From: Clostridiaceae bacterium
Lineage (GTDB): Bacteria; Bacillota; Clostridia; Oscillospirales; Acutalibacteraceae
Assembly: GCA_016293225.1 (NCBI GenBank)
Contig: JAEDEQ010000007.1
Location: 1-42,259 of the forward strand
Length of the DNA stretch: 42,259 nucleotides
Direction of reading: 5' to 3'
The translations under genes were made by a program, and so were the position numbers. Shown here one piece after another: positions 33,972 to 42,234 of the stretch. Under the pieces are notes generated by a model. The model saw nothing but the letters and a program-made list of their open reading frames with translations. It was not told the origin of the DNA and ran no database searches. Every line of letters starts with the position of its first letter. Within the stretch, counting starts at the first letter, position 1.

Positions 33972-34040
33972 ATTATAACAAACAGAACTAAAAAAATCCT
34001 TACAAATTTGTATTAACTTTGTAACAACTGCATTAACTTT
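33972..34040 (-). promoter_or_regulatory. Probable activated promoter of the dlt-like operon with direct repeats
   Basis: Minus-strand TATAAT (33972-33977) has a poor -35 region (AGGATT-like). Upstream are two copies of AAAGTTAAT (34012-34020 and 34032-34040) spaced exactly 20 bases start to start, and the palindrome TACAAATTTGTA (34001-34012). Tandem repeats at about -47 to -75 from the expected start are typical of OmpR-family activators, and the response regulator gene lies just upstream. The rest of the 177-base gap shows no frame of its own. Confidence 0.55.
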
Positions 34041-34052
34041 GATAAAATACGG

Positions 34053-35285
34053 TCAATTTGCGTTACGGCACAAAAGCTTAATTTCAAAAACAACACCTGT
34101 TGCGCTGTTATATGCACTGATTGAGCCGGAGTGTAAACGGACAATTTCCGAGGTGAGCGCAAGGCCGATGCCTGTATTGCCGTTTTTACCGGTATAAAAT
34201 CTGTCAAATATATGAGGAAGATCCTTTGAGGAAATATTGTCGCCGTCATTGAAGACCTTGACGCTGCAATATTTTCCGCGCCTTTTGCATGAGATCATGA
34301 CCTTGCTTTTGCAGTGGCGAAGCGCGTTAACTATGACGTTCGTGAAAGCGCGGCCGAGCTGATCCTCGTCGCAGTCTGCAAGAATCGGCGAATCGGAAAA
34401 GCCAAGCATAATCTTAATGTTCTTTTCTTTCTGGATACCCTCAACTGCACGCAGACAGTCATAAAGTATTTCCCTGACATCTGTTACGGCAAAATTCAGA
34501 ACGAGCCTGTGCGCGTCAATTTTTGAGATTGAGAGCAATTCTTCAACAAGTCTTGTCATTCTGTCGCTTTCCTCAAGAATGACCGTTGCCGACTGCGCAG
34601 GATCAATAACGCCCGCCTGTATTCCCTCCGCATAGCCCTGAATTGCCATAAGCGGCGTTTTAAGCTCATGCGATGAATTTTGGAAAAAGCGGCGCTGTGC
34701 AGCCTGTGATTCCTCAATCTTTTTGCCGAGCTTAAGACCTATAACGCTCATAACAGCGGTGATGCAGAAAAAGGCAATGCCAAGCAGCAGGTCGAGCGAT
34801 CTTGTGTAGCGGACAACGGGCTGAATGTTGATATACATAATAGTCGGCGAGCTTTCACCCGAAAGCTCAAAAACATCTTCATACTCAACAAAAACATAGT
34901 AGCCGTTATCCGTTTTGACCGTATAGCACTCTCCGAGCTCAATATTGTTTTTCTCAAGAAAATTAATGATCTCATTGTCCGCTATTTTTTGCGCAGAATT
35001 ATAACCGTTGTTTTTTTCGTCCCCTATGGAGTCTATGTCATCAGGAATGATGAAATTTATCTCACCGCTGAGATATGTTCCGGCATACTCGGCAGGTTCG
35101 TCTTTGTTATCCGAGTCGGAATTTTTCAGTTCCTTGATATAATTAACCTCATATTCAAGTGCCGACCTTGCCTGATTTTCAAAGTATAACGGCAGGGAAA
35201 CATGAAGTATGAGAACAAAAACAACGAACAAAAGAAAGATTGCGCTCCAGATAACCGAAAGGATACGCAGCTTTATGTGCTTCAT
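34053..35285 (-). CDS. Sensor histidine kinase with extracytoplasmic domain
   Basis: 410 residues from ATG 35285 (CGGAGGA upstream), overlapping the response regulator stop by ATGA. Membrane helices at about 9-33 and 164-185 flank an outside sensor domain of about 130 residues, acidic and without recognisable motif. The cytoplasmic part has H206 (SSHELKTPLMAIQGY), the N box (FTNVIVNALRH) and GNTGIGLALT. It is phosphorelay partner of the adjacent response regulator. It precedes the dlt-like operon on the same strand and probably senses an envelope signal for it. Confidence 0.93.
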   Translation of the reverse strand: MKHIKLRILSVIWSAIFLLFVVFVLILHVSLPLYFENQARSALEYEVNYIKELKNSDSDNKDEPAEYAGTYLSGEINFIIPDDIDSIGDEKNNGYNSAQKIADNEIINFLEKNNIELGECYTVKTDNGYYVFVEYEDVFELSGESSPTIMYINIQPVVRYTRSLDLLLGIAFFCITAVMSVIGLKLGKKIEESQAAQRRFFQNSSHELKTPLMAIQGYAEGIQAGVIDPAQSATVILEESDRMTRLVEELLSISKIDAHRLVLNFAVTDVREILYDCLRAVEGIQKEKNIKIMLGFSDSPILADCDEDQLGRAFTNVIVNALRHCKSKVMISCKRRGKYCSVKVFNDGDNISSKDLPHIFDRFYTGKNGNTGIGLALTSEIVRLHSGSISAYNSATGVVFEIKLLCRNAN

Positions 35286-35998
35286 TTGGAGTCCTCCGTA
35301 ATCCTCAAACGGTATCCGTAGCCCCAAATTGTCTGCACACTGACATTGCTACCGGCAACGGAGAGCTTACGTCTGATGCGGCGCAAAGTCTCGTCCGTAA
35401 CCCGCGTTTCCGCCTCGATCTCATAACCCCAGACGTTTTTCAGCAGTTCATCGCGCGAATATGCCTTGTCGGGATTTTGCAGCATATACGAAAGCATCCG
35501 CAGCTCTGTCTGAGTGAGCTCAATGGGTTTTGAACGGCAGAAAACAGCGTTTGCTTCATGCGAAAAGGTAAGATTGCCGACCTTTAATTCGTCCGCACCG
35601 CTTTTTGCAGCTGACGGAGCCTTTTTGCTGTTCATCTCCATTCTGCGCAGCAGGGCGTGAACCCGCATCAAAAGCGCGGTCGGCCTGAACGGCTTGGTCA
35701 GATAGTCGTCGCTGCCGAGGGTTATGCCCTGAACATAGTCATACTCCGAGTCCTTGGCGGTGAGCATAATGATCGGAACATCGGTCCTTTCGCGCAGCAT
35801 ACGGCAGATTGTCAGTCCGTCCGTGCCGGGCATCATTATGTCAAGAATAACAAGATCGGCAGGCTTTTTGAAAAATGCAGCCATAAGGTCATCGCCGTTT
35901 TCAAACGCGGAAACAATGTATCCGTCCCGTTCAAGAAAGCTTTTGATAATATCCCTGATGTTTTTTTCGTCGTCCGCAATATAGATTGAATGGCTCAT
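35282..35998 (-). CDS. OmpR-family response regulator
   Basis: 238 residues from ATG 35998 (AAAGGAAA upstream). The receiver domain has DD (9-10), phosphoacceptor D53 (ILDIMMPGTD), T80 and K102 (TKPF). A winged-helix domain follows a linker and ends TIWGYGYRL. It overlaps the histidine kinase by 4 bases. Likely target: the direct repeats at 34012-34040 before the dlt-like operon (inference from position). It is a separate system from the 17863 regulator; their operators differ. Confidence 0.94.
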   Translation of the reverse strand: MSHSIYIADDEKNIRDIIKSFLERDGYIVSAFENGDDLMAAFFKKPADLVILDIMMPGTDGLTICRMLRERTDVPIIMLTAKDSEYDYVQGITLGSDDYLTKPFRPTALLMRVHALLRRMEMNSKKAPSAAKSGADELKVGNLTFSHEANAVFCRSKPIELTQTELRMLSYMLQNPDKAYSRDELLKNVWGYEIEAETRVTDETLRRIRRKLSVAGSNVSVQTIWGYGYRLRITEDSK

Positions 35999-36034
35999 AG
36001 ATTTCCTTTCCAAAGCAGTTATTTTTACTCATGC

Positions 36035-36063
36035 CCTGCCGCAAGTCCAATGAAAACGGCAGG
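36035..36063 (-). terminator. Stem-loop after the COG2509-type flavoprotein gene
   Basis: CCTGCCG (36035-36041) pairs with CGGCAGG (36057-36063). There is no T-run on the minus strand, so it is a weak terminator candidate. It lies just before the response regulator promoter region. Confidence 0.4.
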
Positions 36064-36077
36064 CTTGCTTTTGCGGT

Positions 36078-37691
36078 TCATGTTCTGTGGTTCAGCTCGC
36101 TTTCGTCAAGCAGAACAGCGTGCGCACTGCGAAGTCCGTCAACAGCGGCGGAAACGATGCCGCCTGCATATCCGGCGCCCTCACCGCACGGGTAAAGTCC
36201 CCGTATATTCGCCTGAAAGATATCGTCGCGCACTATCCTAACGGGTGAGGAGCTTCTGCTTTCCGGTGCGGTCAGAACTGCGTCCGGCAAAGCAAAGCCC
36301 GAAAGCTTCCGATCCATTTTCACAATAGCTTCAGCCATTGTGTCAGTAACATTTTTCGGTAATACCTTTCTGATATCTCCGGGAACAACGCCCGTTGTAA
36401 AGCTTGGTCTGACAAAGGAAAGCTTCTTTGACGCAGTATCATTCAAGAAGTCTCCGACAAGCTGACACGGCGCACTGTAATCACGGCCGCCGAGTTCAAA
36501 TGCCCTGTGCTCAAGCGATTTTTGAAGTTCAAAGCCGGAAAGAGGGTGCTGCGACGGAAAGTCCTCGGGATAGACGTTGACAAGAATTGCAGAATTTGAG
36601 TTTTCCCTGTCTCTTGCAAATTCGCTCATACCGTTGGTAACAACACCGTTCGGTTCGCTCGTTGCATTGATAACCGTTCCTCCCGGACACATACAGAACG
36701 TATATGCTCCCCTTTCATGCTCGCCGTGGCAGGCAAGCTTATAAACGGCGGCCGAAAGCGCCGGGTGACCGGCAAAAGTACCGTACTGCGAACGGTCGAT
36801 CATCTCCCTCGGATGTTCAATTCTTGCGCCGACGGAAAACGGCTTCTGAATCATAAAAACGCCCTTGTTATGAAGCATTTTCACCGTGTCGCGCGCCGAG
36901 TGACCTATTGCAAGAATGACTGTATCGGTTTCAAAATCAAAGCATTTTGAATTCTTTTCATATGTCACGCCCTGAACCGAGGCGTTATAGACAATGAGAT
37001 CGGTAAGCTTTGCGCCGAAAATTACCTCTCCGCCGAGAGAGACAATCTCTTCACGCATATTTTTAATTACTGCGGCAAGCTTGTCGGTTCCAATATGCGG
37101 CGTTCCCGACCACAGAATTTCCTCCGGTGCTCCGTGCTCAAAAAATTCAAGGAAAACCTTGCGGCAAAGGACGCTCTTAATTCCGGTTGTAAGCTTTCCG
37201 TCGGAAAAAGTTCCGGCGCCGCCCTCTCCGAACTGAACGTTGGAATTTTCATTAAGAATTCGTGTTTTGAAAAAGGCTGCAATATCCTTTGTACGAGTTT
37301 CAACATCGTTTCCGCGTTCAAGAACAAGCGGACGCAGTCCTGCCCTTGCAAGGGTCAGCGCCGCAAAAATTCCTGCCGGCCCGAATCCGACTATCACCGG
37401 GCGAAGCGATGAAACGCGCCGGTTCTCGGGCATCTCATAAGTATACGGTTCGCTGAATGACACGTTCTTTGAGTTTGCATTATCAATAATTTTTCTTTCG
37501 TCTGCATCAACAGTAACATCTGCCGTGCAGACAAAGTGGACGTCGCTTTTCCGTCTGCTGTCAACCGAACGGCGGACAACGGTTACATCCCTGAGCTGCG
37601 TTTTTTTTATTCTGAGAGCCTTGGCGCAGGCACGGTAAAGCTCGTCCCTGTCTGAATCAAGACTCAGTTTTATCTCGCTTATTCTTATCAT
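36078..37691 (-). CDS. FAD-dependent dehydrogenase (COG2509 family)
   Basis: 537 residues. A ferredoxin-like N-terminal extension (about 1-90) precedes the FAD-binding motif VIVGFGPAGIFAALTLARAG (about 98-117). QFGEGGAGTFSDGKLTT, VILAIGHSARDT and GLYPCGEGAGYAGGIVSAAVDG complete the flavoprotein pattern typical of this uncharacterised family. The start overlaps the stop of the upstream HI0933-like gene by ATGA. Substrate and electron partner are unknown. Confidence 0.9.
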   Translation of the reverse strand: MIRISEIKLSLDSDRDELYRACAKALRIKKTQLRDVTVVRRSVDSRRKSDVHFVCTADVTVDADERKIIDNANSKNVSFSEPYTYEMPENRRVSSLRPVIVGFGPAGIFAALTLARAGLRPLVLERGNDVETRTKDIAAFFKTRILNENSNVQFGEGGAGTFSDGKLTTGIKSVLCRKVFLEFFEHGAPEEILWSGTPHIGTDKLAAVIKNMREEIVSLGGEVIFGAKLTDLIVYNASVQGVTYEKNSKCFDFETDTVILAIGHSARDTVKMLHNKGVFMIQKPFSVGARIEHPREMIDRSQYGTFAGHPALSAAVYKLACHGEHERGAYTFCMCPGGTVINATSEPNGVVTNGMSEFARDRENSNSAILVNVYPEDFPSQHPLSGFELQKSLEHRAFELGGRDYSAPCQLVGDFLNDTASKKLSFVRPSFTTGVVPGDIRKVLPKNVTDTMAEAIVKMDRKLSGFALPDAVLTAPESRSSSPVRIVRDDIFQANIRGLYPCGEGAGYAGGIVSAAVDGLRSAHAVLLDESELNHRT

Positions 37692-38896
37692 TTTCTACTC
37701 TCCCGAATAATGCTTTCGCCGCAAAGGCGGCCGCTTGAAAATGCCCATTGAAGATTATAACCGCCGCATTTTCCGTCAACATCAAGCATTTCTCCGCAGC
37801 AGTACAGGCCTTTATGCTTTTTTGATTCAAGCGTTGTTTCAAAAAAATCGTTCCTGTTGATACCGCCGACCGTGACCTGCGCCTGCGAAAACGGGCCGAC
37901 GTCCGTAATTTTAAACACACACTTTTTACACAAGGCGGTAATGTCACGAAGCTGATTTTGCAAAAGCGTATTCATGGGTATTTCCGGAGATATGCCCGCT
38001 TTTTTCAAAAGGCAGATACCGATTTTCTTCGGCATCAGGCCGGAAAGCAGGTTTTCGCTTTTCAGTCCGCTGCGCCCTGCAAGGTCGGAAAGTATTGAAA
38101 GCAGCTTTTCAAAGTGCATTTCCGGCACAAAATCCACCTCAACGGAAAAATCATTTTTGCCGCTAAGCTTAAGATGAGAAACAAAGGATGAAAGCTCCAT
38201 TGAAACAATGCCGGAAAGGCTGAAATCGGAAAACAGAAGCTCGCCGCTTTCAGTCGCAGCTTTTTTGCCCTTTGAGCAAAGAGTCATTGAAACCGCAGCT
38301 CTGATACCTTTAAGCTGCTTCGTCATTTTATCATCTGTTACAAGTCTTACAAGCGACGGAGCCGTTTTTGTGGCTTTATGACCGAAAGGAGCAAGAAGCG
38401 AATAAGAATTGAAATCCTTAACCGATGCACGGCCGCCGCACGCAAATACAACCTTTTCAAAAACGTCCTTGCCGTTAACAACATAGCTGCCGCCTTTTTT
38501 TTCAACTGTTTTAACGTCGCATGAGCAGGAAAAACGGACGGAAAGCCGTTCACACTCAAGTCTCAGGCAATCAAGCACGCTCGAAGCCTGATTGCTGAGC
38601 GGATATACCCTGCCCTCGCCGTCCGCGCGGGTATAAAGGCCGCGCTCTTCAAAAAAAGCAATATTGCTTTGAGGCGGGTACTTTTGAAAAGCAGGAGCAA
38701 CAAATTCCGCGGAATCGAAGTAATCCTCCGGCATTGCGCCGAGGTTTGTCATGTTGCACCGTCCGTTGCCGGTTGAAAGCAGTTTTTTTCCAACGCGGTC
38801 GTTCTTTTCAAAAACGGTTACGTCAATTTTCTTTTCGCCGAGCGTGCAGGCACAGATAAGACCTGCCGCTCCGCCGCCGATTATTGCAACGCGCAT
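37688..38896 (-). CDS. HI0933/BaiN-like NAD(P)/FAD-dependent oxidoreductase
   Basis: 402 residues from ATG 38896 (GAGGG 7 bases upstream). The N-terminus RVAIIGGGAAGLICA is the FAD dinucleotide-binding motif; STGNGRCNMTN and AQVTVGGI with GLYCCGEMLDVDGKCGGYNLQWA are hallmarks of the HI0933-like family. BaiN, a bile-acid 7-dehydroxylation flavoprotein, belongs to this family, but most members have unknown substrates, so bile-acid activity is not claimed. It forms an operon with the COG2509 gene, and its promoter carries a 19-base palindrome. Confidence 0.9.
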   Translation of the reverse strand: MRVAIIGGGAAGLICACTLGEKKIDVTVFEKNDRVGKKLLSTGNGRCNMTNLGAMPEDYFDSAEFVAPAFQKYPPQSNIAFFEERGLYTRADGEGRVYPLSNQASSVLDCLRLECERLSVRFSCSCDVKTVEKKGGSYVVNGKDVFEKVVFACGGRASVKDFNSYSLLAPFGHKATKTAPSLVRLVTDDKMTKQLKGIRAAVSMTLCSKGKKAATESGELLFSDFSLSGIVSMELSSFVSHLKLSGKNDFSVEVDFVPEMHFEKLLSILSDLAGRSGLKSENLLSGLMPKKIGICLLKKAGISPEIPMNTLLQNQLRDITALCKKCVFKITDVGPFSQAQVTVGGINRNDFFETTLESKKHKGLYCCGEMLDVDGKCGGYNLQWAFSSGRLCGESIIRESRK

Positions 38897-38921
38897 CAAA
38901 GCACCCTCTTTCATCCGGTTA

Positions 38922-38962
38922 ATACAATTTTAAATTGTATCATATTAATGCCGATAAAACAA
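38922..38962 (-). promoter_or_regulatory. Promoter of the two flavoprotein genes overlapped by a palindrome
   Basis: Minus-strand TTGTTT (38957-38962), 17-base spacer, TACAAT (38934-38939). The perfect inverted repeat ATACAATTT-T-AAATTGTAT (38922-38940) covers the -10 and start site, the usual place for a repressor. Confidence 0.6.
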
Positions 38963-38974
38963 GAGCGAGCAGAA

Positions 38975-39008
38975 GAAAAAACCGTTTGGACAATAATCGC
39001 CCAAACGG
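38975..39008 (-). terminator. Terminator of the DUF2975-regulator-DUF4173 operon
   Basis: CCGTTTGG (38982-38989) pairs with CCAAACGG (39001-39008); on the minus strand six T follow. It lies 24 bases after the DUF4173 stop. Confidence 0.85.
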
Positions 39009-39032
39009 CTTAAATTATTTTGTTTTTGATGA

Positions 39033-40823
39033 CTAACTGCCGGCGTTATCGGCTAACGCTTTCTTAACAACGTCAATTCTTTCGTTTAAAGCCCTGACTG
39101 CGTTATATGCGTCAATATTTAACAAATAATCATTATTGTTTAAAATTACTTTGCCGTCTTTTAATAACATATCATGGTAATCCGGCCAAATATCTTCATC
39201 TTCTTTGTTTTTTTCAGACTCGAAAGCACCAACGTATATACAAATCTGTTCAGAAGCGCTTTCCCTGAGCTTTGTTTTGCTCTCAGAAATTTTTACATAG
39301 CTTTCGCAGCCATCTATGCCCATATTGTCTAACATTTCGTAAATGCTGTTGCTTTTTATTTTACCACTGAGATATTTTTCCGTGTTATACTTTGCAATGA
39401 TACCGTTGACTCCAAAAAGGCTAAGCGCAGTGATAATAACGCACAAAGTGCCTGTTATCACTTTCATGTACGGAAATTTTTCATTGAAAAGCCTTACTGC
39501 AACGCAAAGGAAAGCTATTATCATAGCAATATCAATCAGAAAAACATATATGCGCTTATGAGTAAGTCCCATCTCATTCATATAAAGCACGATTTTTGAC
39601 ATTGAAACGGCTGAAAGCAAAATATTAAAAGCGCAAAGGAAAAGGTCGAAAACCTTAATAACTTTACTGAACTTTTTACCGTTTCTTCTGCTGAAAAGAA
39701 CAGTGACGGCAATCAATGCGAGATTTAAAGCGGCAACGCCTGCAAGCTCAAAGAAGCCTCGCCTTGCATATTCAGCAATGGTTATACCGGTTCCGTCCGG
39801 CAGTTTTCCGCTGAAAGCGCTGAAAAAATATGCGGCCTGAGACAAAATATATATCAAATAAACAAGGCAAATAACACCGAGAAAGCCGGAAAAAAGAGCC
39901 GGTGAACCGAAACGAAGCTTTGCATATTTTTTGCTTGTGTCCCTGTTTTCCTCGTTTGAAATTCCGTACCTATAGGAAAACATCACAGAGAAAATATACG
40001 GAGCAACAAAAACAGTCGGAACAAGAATGAAAATATTTGCCTCAAACCAGCTGATTACACGTCCGAAAGAGTCTTCAAGGTTTTTAAAAAATCCGATAAT
40101 CTTTTCAAAGAACGTTCCCGCCATACTTTCAAATGCGGCGTCGCCCTTAATGAGAAGCGGAACAACAATCAAAAGAACGGGAAATGCACAAACAATTCCT
40201 ATAATTACGGCAATGTATTTTTTGTCCGTTTTTTTATTTCCGTTTCTTTTTTCTTGTCTTCCGGTTATTCTCGTGTTGTGCATGGCGGCATAGGGAAGGA
40301 AAAAATATTTTAAAGGGATTAAAACTTCGGTTTTAAGAACATCTAAAAGAAAGAAGTAGCTTCCCCTGCTGTGACGATTGCTGTTTGTAAGCGCAATACA
40401 ATATGAACCCGAAAGATAGATAAGCGTTATTATCACACAAAAGTTGATTTCATATGGATTGCTGCGAAGCGCAAAGGACAGTGACAAAACAACGCACAAA
40501 GCGCCAATTACAATCGCCTGAGCATTGAGCTTCTTCTGTTTTATCGTAATATACACTGTTGCAAGAGCAAAAATTCCAAGGTATGCAGCCGTTGTTTTCC
40601 AAGTTGAAGCCTCAGCAAAAAGCACTGACCTTATAAACAAAAAGGTCAGAACAAAACCTAAAAGCATTGCAAATATATCAAATGCGTTTGTTTTAATTCT
40701 GTATTTCGGTAAAGCTCCCGCGTTTACACAAGGCTGAGACACAATTGTTTTCGACTCTGTACTGCTTTTGTTTGTTTCGCATTTATTCATATTGCTGTCT
40801 GAATTAATAATATCTTTCTCCAT
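39033..40823 (-). CDS. DUF4173/DUF4153 family multi-pass membrane protein
   Basis: 596 residues. A polar N-terminus (about 1-45, rich in Ser/Asn) is followed by about twelve hydrophobic segments, then a soluble C-terminal domain (about 480-596). The phrase YARRGFFELAGVAALN is the motif I associate with DUF4173. GAGGTG precedes the ATG, 3 bases after the regulator gene. The function of this family is not known; its place in an operon with a DUF2975 protein and a small HTH regulator suggests an envelope role under local control. Confidence 0.8.
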   Translation of the reverse strand: MEKDIINSDSNMNKCETNKSSTESKTIVSQPCVNAGALPKYRIKTNAFDIFAMLLGFVLTFLFIRSVLFAEASTWKTTAAYLGIFALATVYITIKQKKLNAQAIVIGALCVVLSLSFALRSNPYEINFCVIITLIYLSGSYCIALTNSNRHSRGSYFFLLDVLKTEVLIPLKYFFLPYAAMHNTRITGRQEKRNGNKKTDKKYIAVIIGIVCAFPVLLIVVPLLIKGDAAFESMAGTFFEKIIGFFKNLEDSFGRVISWFEANIFILVPTVFVAPYIFSVMFSYRYGISNEENRDTSKKYAKLRFGSPALFSGFLGVICLVYLIYILSQAAYFFSAFSGKLPDGTGITIAEYARRGFFELAGVAALNLALIAVTVLFSRRNGKKFSKVIKVFDLFLCAFNILLSAVSMSKIVLYMNEMGLTHKRIYVFLIDIAMIIAFLCVAVRLFNEKFPYMKVITGTLCVIITALSLFGVNGIIAKYNTEKYLSGKIKSNSIYEMLDNMGIDGCESYVKISESKTKLRESASEQICIYVGAFESEKNKEDEDIWPDYHDMLLKDGKVILNNNDYLLNIDAYNAVRALNERIDVVKKALADNAGS

Positions 40824-40826
40824 AAA

Positions 40827-41045
40827 TCACACCTCGTCTTTTGAATCGTCAAATTCAAGTATATCTCCCGGCTGGCAGTCAAGAGCGCGGCAAATACTGT
40901 CAAGTGTTGAAAAGCGAATCGCTTTAGCCTTTCCTGTTTTCAAAATTGAAAGGTTTGCCTGAGTAATGCCTATCTTTTCGGCAAGCTCTCCGGAGGATAT
41001 CTTTCTCTTTGCCATCATAACGTCAAGATTAACAATAATCGCCAC
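40827..41045 (-). CDS. Small XRE-type HTH regulator (YozG-like)
   Basis: 72 residues starting at GTG with AGGAGG 8 bases upstream. The helix-turn-helix covers most of the protein: KRKISSGELAEKIGITQANLS then RFSTLDSICRALDCQPGDILEF, the pattern of the Xre/YozG family. It lies between a DUF2975 membrane protein and a DUF4173 protein, 14 and 3 bases away. Paired HTH-DUF2975 genes are common in Firmicutes. The operon promoter at 41552 is a plausible target. Confidence 0.93.
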   Translation of the reverse strand: MAIIVNLDVMMAKRKISSGELAEKIGITQANLSILKTGKAKAIRFSTLDSICRALDCQPGDILEFDDSKDEV

Positions 41046-41059
41046 TGGAAATCCTCCTT

Positions 41060-41500
41060 TTATATAGTAAGCTCATTTTCATCTTTTATCTTTGTTGCAG
41101 TTGCCATAATGTTTTTGAGAACGCGCAGAATAAGGGTCATAAAGGCAGCGCCGAGAGAAAAGATGAAGAACGGAACGTAGAAAAATCCCGCGACAAAGCA
41201 GGTGGCGGCAACAAACGCACAGCACCAGGAGAGAACACGCAAATACGAAACGTTTTTTTGGACAAAAATATCTTCGTTTATTATGTTTGTTGTAAGTTTA
41301 TGAATACAAAAAAGTGCAATCCACGCCGCGGGACAACATAAATAAAATGTGATAAGTATTTTTAAAATTGTATCATCTCTGCCGAAACCGAAAAACCATT
41401 TTAAAAGAGCGTTTGCAAACACCATAAGTACAAAAAGCAGTGCGGCAAAAAACCAAGTGATGAATCTTGTAAGCTTTGCGGAACTCAGTGAATTATACAT
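41060..41500 (-). CDS. DUF2975 domain membrane protein
   Basis: 146 residues with four hydrophobic helices (about 12-35, 47-66, 86-107, 112-133). The arrangement and the adjacent YozG-like regulator identify it as a DUF2975 protein. CTGGAGG lies 8 bases before the ATG. It is first in a three-gene operon driven by a consensus promoter. Function is unknown; a regulatory membrane partner for the HTH protein has been suggested by gene pairing only. Confidence 0.85.
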   Translation of the reverse strand: MYNSLSSAKLTRFITWFFAALLFVLMVFANALLKWFFGFGRDDTILKILITFYLCCPAAWIALFCIHKLTTNIINEDIFVQKNVSYLRVLSWCCAFVAATCFVAGFFYVPFFIFSLGAAFMTLILRVLKNIMATATKIKDENELTI

Positions 41501-41551
41501 AACGAATACCTCCAGAATTAAAGCGCTGATTATTATTTACCGTTCGAGCGC

Positions 41552-41580
41552 ATTATATCATTGCTTTTATCGTTTGTCAA
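41552..41580 (-). promoter_or_regulatory. Consensus promoter of the DUF2975 operon
   Basis: Minus-strand TTGACA (41575-41580), 17-base spacer, TATAAT (41552-41557), the best promoter in the window. The leader is about 45 bases. Confidence 0.88.
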
Positions 41581-41679
41581 TAAATTTTTAATGTTTTTCA
41601 ATTGATATTTTCTGAGTTTCATAATCAAAGCAACATATGCGTAACACAAAATCACAGAATGAATAGTATGAAAATGCAA

Positions 41680-41728
41680 GGAGTAAAAACTCCAAACGCA
41701 AAAAAAAACGCCGGCAGAATCAGCCGGC
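41680..41728 (+). other. Two hairpins in the cotJA leader; the second is also a minus-strand terminator shape
   Basis: GGAGT-aaaa-ACTCC (41680-41693) and GCCGGC-agaatca-GCCGGC (41710-41728). The second ends 3 bases before the cotJA ribosome site. Read on the minus strand it is followed by nine T, like an intrinsic terminator guarding the DUF2975 promoter region from antisense transcripts. Confidence 0.6.
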
Positions 41729-41743
41729 AAAGGAGTGATACCA

Positions 41744-41983
41744 TTGAGTAATTACAGAACTTATGGTTATCAGAGACAAACCGCGTATGAACAGCAGACA
41801 GCCTGTCCGCACAAAGAATGCTGCTGCCGAACCGGTCTTACGGCGCTGCCGGAAACTGTTTCGGTTGCAATGGCATATGTTCCGTTCCAGGAATGCAACG
41901 ATGTCTATCCGTGCGACAAAGCACTGTGCGCAGGCACTGTTTTCCCTGTTCTTGATAAGCCCTTCCTTGCGGGGTGTTGCTGA
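41744..41983 (+). CDS. cotJA: Spore coat associated protein CotJA
   Basis: 79 residues from a TTG with AAAGGAG 8 bases upstream; a GTG at 41735 is inside the ribosome site and is rejected. VSVAMAYVPFQ, VYPCDKALCAGTVFPVLDKPF is the CotJA core. The N-terminus is Tyr/Gln-rich and unusually rich in cysteine (CPHKECCCR), and the protein ends in CC; nine cysteines in all. It is expected in the spore coat with CotJB and CotJC. Its stop overlaps the cotJB start (TGATG). Confidence 0.9.
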   Translation: MSNYRTYGYQRQTAYEQQTACPHKECCCRTGLTALPETVSVAMAYVPFQECNDVYPCDKALCAGTVFPVLDKPFLAGCC

Positions 41984-42234
41984 TGACGGCAAACAAAGCT
42001 AACCTTAAATGCAGAATGAAAGCCATACGATTTTCAATGTGGGATCTTCATCTTTATCTTGACACCCACCCGTGTGACGAAACAGCTGCCGAACTTCTTA
42101 AGACCTATAAGGAAAAGTATCTATGCCTCAAAGAAGAGTACGAGAACGCTTTCGGCCCCCTTTCGCCCGTAACCGGATACGGTAAAAAATGGCTCAAAGG
42201 ACCGTGGCCGTGGGAAAGAGAGTGTGATTGTTAA
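41983..42234 (+). CDS. cotJB: Spore coat protein CotJB
   Basis: 83 residues. FSMWDLHLYLDTHPCDETA, a Lys/Glu/Tyr-rich middle and GPLSPVTGYG with GPWPWE at the end are characteristic of CotJB. The ATG overlaps the cotJA stop by one base and its own stop overlaps cotJC (TAATG), so the three are translationally coupled. Short relative to some homologues only in the N-terminus. It acts in the inner spore coat in Bacillus. Confidence 0.93.
   Translation: MTANKANLKCRMKAIRFSMWDLHLYLDTHPCDETAAELLKTYKEKYLCLKEEYENAFGPLSPVTGYGKKWLKGPWPWERECDC

Noticed and set aside
37688..38896. Bile-acid 7-dehydroxylation gene baiN
   Set aside because: The family is broad, and no other bai genes lie nearby; only the HI0933-like family is supported.
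41618..41690. Sporulation sigma-E or sigma-K promoter before cotJA
   Set aside because: CATATGCGTA resembles a sigma-K -10 but has one base too many, and no -35 partner at the right distance is clear. A sporulation promoter is expected here but cannot be shown.
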